DNA of 6,685 nt from Flavobacterium sp. (GTDB lineage: Bacteria; Bacteroidota; Bacteroidia; Flavobacteriales; Flavobacteriaceae). Where the stretch lies: positions 1 to 6,685 of the forward strand of contig DMHA01000102.1 of NCBI GenBank assembly GCA_003449615.1, in the 5' to 3' direction. The notes beneath the pieces are model-generated. The model made no database searches. It saw nothing but the letters and a program-made list of their open reading frames with translations, and had not been told where the DNA came from. A program made the translations under genes and the position numbers. Of the stretch, positions 1-3,900 are shown piece after piece; within the stretch, counting starts at the first letter, position 1, and each line of letters begins with the position of its first letter.

Positions 1-78
1 AAAGAGGTACTTAGATTTAAAGGGGCAAATGAACCATCAAAAGTTAAAGAGGAGGTGATCGAAGAAATAGAATTTTAG
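1..78 (+). CDS. 3' end of an unidentified upstream gene (partial)
   Basis: Frame 1 is open for 25 codons from the window edge and ends at a TAG at 76-78. The other two plus frames stop earlier. The visible C-terminus is strongly charged and rich in Glu and Lys (ending KEEVIEEIEF), as expected for a soluble protein tail. I do not recognise the family. By position it could belong to the same defence cluster (for example hsdR, absent elsewhere in the window), but nothing in these 25 residues shows that. About 280 non-coding bases separate it from hsdM, so it is probably not in the same tight operon. Confidence 0.45.
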   Translation, partial: KEVLRFKGANEPSKVKEEVIEEIEF

Positions 79-94
79 TGTAATTTGGTGTAAA

Positions 95-162
95 ATAAAC
101 TTGCTTTAAAGGGGTTTTGTTTCTTTGAATAATTTGCATTCCTCTTTAAAGCATAAGTTTAT
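95..162. repeat. AT-rich inverted repeat / hairpin
   Basis: The left arm at 95-114 (ATAAACTT, then GCTTTAAAGGGG) pairs with the right arm at 141-162, whose reverse complement reads ATAAACTT, AT, GCTTTAAAGAGG. The arms match except for a two-base insertion and one mismatch, around a 26-base loop. It lies just after the stop of the upstream gene and could act as a transcript-end structure or be one end of a small mobile repeat. There is no clear T-run directly after the right arm, so a classic intrinsic terminator is not shown. Confidence 0.6.
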
Positions 163-189
163 TGGTAGCCCGAAAGAGGCGGATTCGGC

Positions 190-299
190 TAAGAGAAAAA
201 GCCCAAAAAGATTACTAAGCTCGGTCGTTCCCGCCCTTCGCTCGGCGATACCCGCTCCTCTCCAGTCGCTAGTGTTGATTGTGGGCTTTTTCTCAGTTA
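190..299. repeat. Large stem-loop with GC-rich core
   Basis: A perfect 13-bp inverted repeat, GAGAAAAAGCCCA at 193-205 and TGGGCTTTTTCTC at 282-294, brackets about 76 bases. Three further outer pairs (190-192 with 297-299) form if two bases bulge. Inside lie two imperfect 21-base tandem units at 219-239 and 240-260, both starting GCTCGG and sharing the CCCGC block, about 15 of 21 positions identical. ACTAAGC at 214-220 can also pair with GCTAGT at 267-272 if one A bulges. The GC content is far above the flanks. It may be a non-autonomous mobile repeat, a structured RNA, or a terminator for transcripts from upstream (the right arm ends GGGCTTTTTCTC). I cannot choose between these. Confidence 0.6.
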
Positions 300-308
300 A
301 TTTATGAT

Positions 309-339
309 TTGTGTTTAAATTAGCTTTAGTAAATATAAA
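309..339 (+). promoter_or_regulatory. Possible promoter of the hsdM operon
   Basis: A TTGTGT hexamer at 309-314 and a TATAAA hexamer at 334-339 are separated by 19 bases, slightly longer than the sigma-70 optimum, and lie 19 bases before the hsdM start. The whole segment is AT-rich, so such matches arise easily by chance. This is only a candidate. There is also no Shine-Dalgarno-like sequence before the hsdM ATG, which would fit a short or leader-poor start. Confidence 0.25.
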
Positions 340-357
340 AGTAATAAAGTTTGATTT

Positions 358-1863
358 ATGAGTAATAAAATTAATCAAGATGAAATCAATAATATTCTTT
401 GGAAAGCTTGTGATACTTTCAGGGGAGTTATTGATGCAGACAGTTATAAGAATTATATTTTAGTATTTTTGTTTTTGAAATATGTTAGCGATATTCTTAA
501 GGAAAAAAAAGAAGAGTATCTTAAGCAATTTGACGGTGATGAACAAAGAGTTGAAAGATTCTTAGCAAAAGAAAGATTTATTGTTCCAAAAGAAGCTGAT
601 TTCTATTCAGTCTATGAAAAAAGGAATGAACCTAATATTGGCGAAATAATTAATATTGCTTTAGAGCAAATCGAAGATGCAAATAGAATAAAACTAGAAA
701 ATGTTTTTAAAAATATTGATTTTAATTCTGAAGCTAATTTAGGACAAACGAAAGAAAGAAATAATAGACTAAAACATCTTATAGAAGATTTTGCCGATCC
801 AAAGCTTGATTTAAGGTCTTCAAGAATAGGATCATTAGATGTTATCGGTAATGCTTACGAATATTTAATTGGTCGCTTTGCTAGTGATGCTGGGAAAAAA
901 GGAGGAGAATTTTATACCCCAAGTGAAATTGCTACTTTATTAGCCAAGCTTGTTAAACCTAAAGCTGGACAGCGTATTTATGATCCGACTTGTGGATCGG
1001 GTTCTTTGCTGATTAGAGTTGCTCATGAGTCAGAAAGTCAAAACTATTTTTTATATGGTCAGGAACGAAACGGTAATACTTGGGCTTTGGCTAAAATGAA
1101 TATGTTTTTGCATGGTCTGGATAATGCCCAAATTGAAAGGGGAGATACTATTGAAAATCCTAGATTAATTGAAAAAGACCGTTTGATGAAATTTGATATT
1201 GTGGTGGCTAATCCTCCGTTTTCCTTGGATAAATGGGGTGCTGAAAATGCCAGTAATGATAAATATAATCGTTTTTATAGAGGTGTTCCTCCAAAGAGTA
1301 AAGGCGATTATGCTTTTATAACTCATATGATTGAAAGCCTAAATGAACATGGCAAAATGGCGGTCATAGTTCCTCATGGAGTTTTATTTAGAGGTTCATC
1401 AGAAGGCAAAATTAGACAGGCTTTTTTGGAAGAAAACTTATTAGAAGCGGTTATTGGTTTACCAGCTAATTTATTTTATGGAACTGGAATTCCAGCCGCA
1501 ATTTTAGTTTTTAATAAAGCAAAAACACATAAAGATGTCTTATTCATTGATGGAAGTAAAGATTTTGAGGCTCAAAAGAATCAGAATAGGCTTAGAAAAG
1601 AAGATATTGAAAAAATAGTTCAAGTTTATGAGAAATTTGAAAGTACCGAAAAATATTCTCACAGAGCTACTTTTGAAGAAATTGAAAAAAATGATTTTAA
1701 TTTAAATATTCCTCGTTATGTTCATACTTTTGAAGAGGAAGAAGAAATTGACATTGGGGCTATTCAGAAAGATATTGATTCACTTGAAGGAGAGCTAAAA
1801 GAAGTACAAGGTAAAATGAAAGATTATTTGAAAGAGCTTAATTTATTAGAGGTTAAAAGATGA
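358..1863 (+). CDS. hsdM: Type I restriction-modification DNA methyltransferase subunit (HsdM)
   Basis: HsdM transfers a methyl group from S-adenosylmethionine to adenine in the asymmetric target chosen by HsdS, as the M2S modification complex. The 501-residue product has the normal family length. Residues 5-160 form the helical HsdM N-terminal domain. GGEFYTP (182-188) leads into the N6-adenine methylase fold. The SAM-binding motif I is DPTCGSGS (209-216) and the catalytic motif IV is NPPF (285-288), both intact. Residues about 465-495 are a charged helical or coiled-coil tail, as used for contact with HsdS. The start at 358 gives the usual N-terminus (…LWKACDTFRG); no ribosome-binding site is visible before it. 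It is first in the operon and its TGA overlaps the next ATG. Two genes stand between it and hsdS, which is unusual spacing for a type I locus. Confidence 0.97.
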   Translation: MSNKINQDEINNILWKACDTFRGVIDADSYKNYILVFLFLKYVSDILKEKKEEYLKQFDGDEQRVERFLAKERFIVPKEADFYSVYEKRNEPNIGEIINIALEQIEDANRIKLENVFKNIDFNSEANLGQTKERNNRLKHLIEDFADPKLDLRSSRIGSLDVIGNAYEYLIGRFASDAGKKGGEFYTPSEIATLLAKLVKPKAGQRIYDPTCGSGSLLIRVAHESESQNYFLYGQERNGNTWALAKMNMFLHGLDNAQIERGDTIENPRLIEKDRLMKFDIVVANPPFSLDKWGAENASNDKYNRFYRGVPPKSKGDYAFITHMIESLNEHGKMAVIVPHGVLFRGSSEGKIRQAFLEENLLEAVIGLPANLFYGTGIPAAILVFNKAKTHKDVLFIDGSKDFEAQKNQNRLRKEDIEKIVQVYEKFESTEKYSHRATFEEIEKNDFNLNIPRYVHTFEEEEEIDIGAIQKDIDSLEGELKEVQGKMKDYLKELNLLEVKR

Positions 1864-2372
1864 AAAATAAAGATTTTGATCATTGGAATGAGGTGAAAAA
1901 GCGAACAGAAGCACAAGAAAAATATCCATTATTTAAAGAACGGGAGATTTTTAACGCAAGAATTGGAGAAAATGTTGGCTTTGAACAATGTGGTAAAGGA
2001 GATGATTTTATTCGTCCTGTCTTGATTTTAAAGAAATTGACTAAAGAAATGTTTTTTGGTATTCCATTATCAACAGCTCCTAAAGAAGGAAGTTTTTTCT
2101 TTAAGTTTCAATTTGTAGAATTAATTGAAAGCACCGCACTACTAGCTCAGATGAAGCTTTTCAGCAGTAAACGCCTTCTAAATAAAATGGGAATGATAGA
2201 TAAAGAAAATTTTCAAATGCTTAAAGAAAAACTTAGCAAATTAATATTTGGTACTGATTTTACCTCACCGAATAAACCGATGAGTCGTCCCGAAGGAAAT
2301 TGTACTTTCATTATACCACAAAACGATATTTCACAGACAGGGGATTTCTCTCAAAAGGAAACTAAATTATGA
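1860..2372 (+). CDS. PemK/MazF-like type II toxin (putative endoribonuclease)
   Basis: The first ~130 residues resemble PemK/MazF-family toxins that cleave RNA. The N-terminal helix (DFDHWNEVKKRTEAQE) and the segment EREIFNARIGENVGFEQ (28-44) precede the core IRPVLILKK (51-59). IPLST (68-72) and LLAQMKLFSSKRL (94-106) follow, in the order expected for this fold. From about residue 131 to 170 the chain continues with a Pro/Ser/Asn-rich tail that I do not recognise and that looks added. An AGAGG ribosome-binding site at 1848-1852 sits 7 bases before the ATG, which overlaps the hsdM stop (ATGA). No separate MazE-like antitoxin gene is adjacent; neutralisation could come from elsewhere or from complex formation, which is speculation. 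RNase activity is inferred from family only. Confidence 0.75.
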   Translation: MKNKDFDHWNEVKKRTEAQEKYPLFKEREIFNARIGENVGFEQCGKGDDFIRPVLILKKLTKEMFFGIPLSTAPKEGSFFFKFQFVELIESTALLAQMKLFSSKRLLNKMGMIDKENFQMLKEKLSKLIFGTDFTSPNKPMSRPEGNCTFIIPQNDISQTGDFSQKETKL

Positions 2373-2776
2373 CTTTAGACTATACAACTTTAGAAAATGC
2401 AATTACCAGATTAGAAGAAGGGCTTAAAACATATGAAAAATATAAAGAAGATGAAGAATTAAAAGAAACAGTTAGAGACTCATTGGTTAAGCGATTTGAA
2501 TTTACTTTTGAGCATGCCTTGAAAATGCTGGCTAGAACTTTGAAAGAGCAGGGTTTTGATGATTTAGAGCCAAGAAAAAAACTTCTCAGGCTGGCAAGAG
2601 ATGAAGAGCTTATTAAAAGTTTTGAAAAATGGAATGGATATACAAAAAAAAGAAATATTACTTCGCATGAATATGATGAAGATTTTGTTGCTAGTGGGGA
2701 TTTTGTAGAATTAGTTAGAGAGTTTTATGATGAAGTTCAAATCCTTCTTAAAAACATGAAGGAAATAGAATTATGA
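2369..2776 (+). CDS. HI0074/HepT-like HEPN protein (nucleotidyltransferase partner; toxin candidate)
   Basis: This 135-residue, all-helical protein matches the HI0074-type 'nucleotidyltransferase substrate-binding' family, which belongs to the HEPN superfamily. Its hallmark RX4HXY motif is intact as RNITSHEY at residues 95-102 (R95, H100, Y102). In characterised HepT-MntA systems the Arg and His serve the HEPN RNase or toxin activity, and the Tyr is the residue AMPylated by MntA to silence it. Transfer of that mechanism to this HI0074-type protein is inference. FEFTFEHALKMLARTLKEQG (43-62) is the typical second helix pair. A ribosome-binding site AAGGA (2355-2359) lies 9 bases before the ATG, which overlaps the toxin-like gene upstream (ATGA 2369-2372). 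Its stop overlaps the ATG of the nucleotidyltransferase fusion downstream, as expected for a cognate pair. Confidence 0.88.
   Translation: MTLDYTTLENAITRLEEGLKTYEKYKEDEELKETVRDSLVKRFEFTFEHALKMLARTLKEQGFDDLEPRKKLLRLARDEELIKSFEKWNGYTKKRNITSHEYDEDFVASGDFVELVREFYDEVQILLKNMKEIEL
2759..2763 (+). promoter_or_regulatory. Ribosome-binding site that fixes the fusion gene start
   Basis: AAGGA at 2759-2763 lies 9 bases before the ATG at 2773, the same arrangement as AAGGA before the preceding gene (2355-2359). It supports translation from 2773 even though the first ~50 codons are repeat-derived and unlike any nucleotidyltransferase N-terminus. Confidence 0.6.
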
Positions 2777-3900
2777 ATAAGCCCCCTAGTCAAGCCCCCC
2801 AACCCCCTGAAAGGGGGCTTAAGATGAATGAGCTTGAGAGTAATATTGAGAGTCCCATTTCTTCAAGTACCACTTCGGGGGATTTAGGGGTTCATAAAAC
2901 TCCCCCTTTAGGGGGGGGGGCTATTAATCTCAAACCTGAACATTTAAAAATAGTAAAAGAAATACTTTTTAAATTTATTCCAAATACTGAAGTTTGGGCT
3001 TTTGGTTCACGGGTTAAGTTTACTAATGCAGAATTTGCTGATTTGGATTTAGTGATAGTGGCTGAAAAAAAACAATCATTAACCACGATGGCAGACCTTG
3101 AAGAAGCTTTTAAAGAGAGTGATTTGCCTTTTGAAGTGGATATTTTAGATTATTGCAGTATTGCCGAACACTTAAAAAAAGAAATAAATAAAAAATATAT
3201 GAAATTAATCGATCCGAAGAGTGTGAAAAAGGGTTATAAAGATACTCCATTGGGGCTTATTCCCGAAGACTGGGAACTTGTGCGGTTGGGTGATGTTTGT
3301 GAATTATTGAAAGATGGTACACATGGAAGTCATAAGGATATTGATAAAGATGAAGGAATAGCACTCTTAAGTGCAAAAGATGTAACTGACGGAAATGTTT
3401 CAGTTCCTGAAGGAGCAAGGTTTATTTCTAAAGAAGATTTTGATTCGATTCATCGAAATTACAAGATACAAAGTGGAGATTTATTATTGACAATAGTAGG
3501 GACATTAGGACGAATAGCACTTGTAAAGGAGTACAAAGATAATTTTACTGTTCAAAGAAGCGTTGCTATTTTAAGAATAAAAAAACAATATTTGAACTTA
3601 TTTTTCTTCCATTATTTTCATGGAGATCATTTTCAAAACACACTAACATTAAAATCTAATGCTTCTGCTCAGGCTGGTGTGTATTTAGGTGAATTGAATA
3701 AATTTATTGTCCCACTACCCCCGCTAGAAGAACAAAAGAAAATAGCTGAAATACTTAGCACTTGGGATCAGGGAATTGATAAGTTAAGCGGATTAATTGA
3801 GAGAAAAAAACATCTCAAAAAAGGCTTAATGCAAAAACTGCTTACTGGGCGGGTGCGAACCCCCAACCCCCTGAAAGGGGGCTTTAAGAGGTTGTTCTAA
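2773..3900 (+). CDS. Fusion of MntA-like nucleotidyltransferase (antitoxin) with half-size HsdS specificity subunit
   Basis: One 375-codon ORF holds three parts. Residues 1-50 are translated repeat (KPPSQAPQPPERGL, later TPPLGGGA) with no known domain. Residues 51-147 are a minimal nucleotidyltransferase of the HI0073/MntA type: GSX10DXD is exact (G78, S79, D90, D92), with a likely third Asp at D123. Residues 151-361 are a type I specificity subunit. It starts KKGYKDTPLGLIPEDWE, carries one target-recognition domain (about 160-310), and ends in the conserved helix PLPPLEEQKKIAEILSTWD (314-332) and KGLMQKLLTGRVR (350-362). Usual HsdS proteins are about 400 residues with two such domains, so this is a half subunit that would have to dimerise. 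The last residues (TPNPLKGGFKRLF) are again repeat. An in-frame GTG at 3223 would give a standard HsdS N-terminus, so separate HsdS translation is possible. The 3' end overlaps the convergent RM gene. Confidence 0.9.
   Translation: MNKPPSQAPQPPERGLKMNELESNIESPISSSTTSGDLGVHKTPPLGGGAINLKPEHLKIVKEILFKFIPNTEVWAFGSRVKFTNAEFADLDLVIVAEKKQSLTTMADLEEAFKESDLPFEVDILDYCSIAEHLKKEINKKYMKLIDPKSVKKGYKDTPLGLIPEDWELVRLGDVCELLKDGTHGSHKDIDKDEGIALLSAKDVTDGNVSVPEGARFISKEDFDSIHRNYKIQSGDLLLTIVGTLGRIALVKEYKDNFTVQRSVAILRIKKQYLNLFFFHYFHGDHFQNTLTLKSNASAQAGVYLGELNKFIVPLPPLEEQKKIAEILSTWDQGIDKLSGLIERKKHLKKGLMQKLLTGRVRTPNPLKGGFKRLF
2779..2922. mobile_element. GC-rich repeat insertion at the start of the nucleotidyltransferase domain
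   Basis: The segment begins AAGCCCCCT and ends AGGGGGGGGGGCT, so its ends are inverted copies. It holds two hairpins: CCCCCT-GAA-AGGGGG (2803-2817) and CCCCCT-TT-AGGGGG (2902-2915). Removing exactly 2779-2922 (144 bp, 48 codons) would join ATGAAT to ATTAATCTC and give a product starting MNINLKPEHL, a plausible native N-terminus for this family. No stop codon occurs in the used frame. The exact edges and any target-site duplication cannot be fixed from one copy. Confidence 0.6.
2911..2920 (+). repeat. G10 homopolymer inside the coding sequence
   Basis: Ten consecutive G residues encode most of LGGGA at residues 46-50 of the fusion protein. Loss or gain of one base would put the whole nucleotidyltransferase-HsdS part out of frame with the ATG at 2773. 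Tracts of this kind cause phase variation in RM genes of other bacteria; here the tract is formed where a palindrome end abuts further Gs. A sequencing or assembly length error is also possible. Confidence 0.8.

Larger units (their letters stand above)
79..357. other. Non-coding leader region upstream of hsdM
   Basis: This 279-base gap holds no convincing gene. Short ORFs on both strands cross the inverted repeats, lack recognisable domains, and are best explained as chance frames through structured DNA. The visible content is an AT-rich hairpin (95-162), a large stem-loop with a GC-rich interior (190-299), and an AT-rich stretch (300-357) that may hold the hsdM promoter. The GC-rich block (about 219-270) stands out sharply from its surroundings. 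Confidence 0.6.

Noticed and set aside
106..378. 90-codon minus ORF and a 60-codon plus ORF upstream of hsdM
   Set aside because: Both run through the inverted repeats and the GC-rich island, one overlaps the hsdM start, and neither resembles a known protein.
2892..3086. 64-codon minus-strand ORF inside the fusion gene
   Set aside because: It is antisense to the well-supported nucleotidyltransferase domain, including its active-site motif.
3199..3225. Frameshift or lost stop as simple sequencing error joining MntA and HsdS
   Set aside because: No homopolymer or odd codon occurs at the junction and both domains read smoothly in the same frame; an error is still possible but nothing in the sequence points to it.
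358..3900. TGA recoded as Gly (Gracilibacteria/Absconditabacteria code)
   Set aside because: TGA ends three consecutive genes at ATGA overlaps at sensible family lengths, and no in-frame TGA occurs inside the genes.
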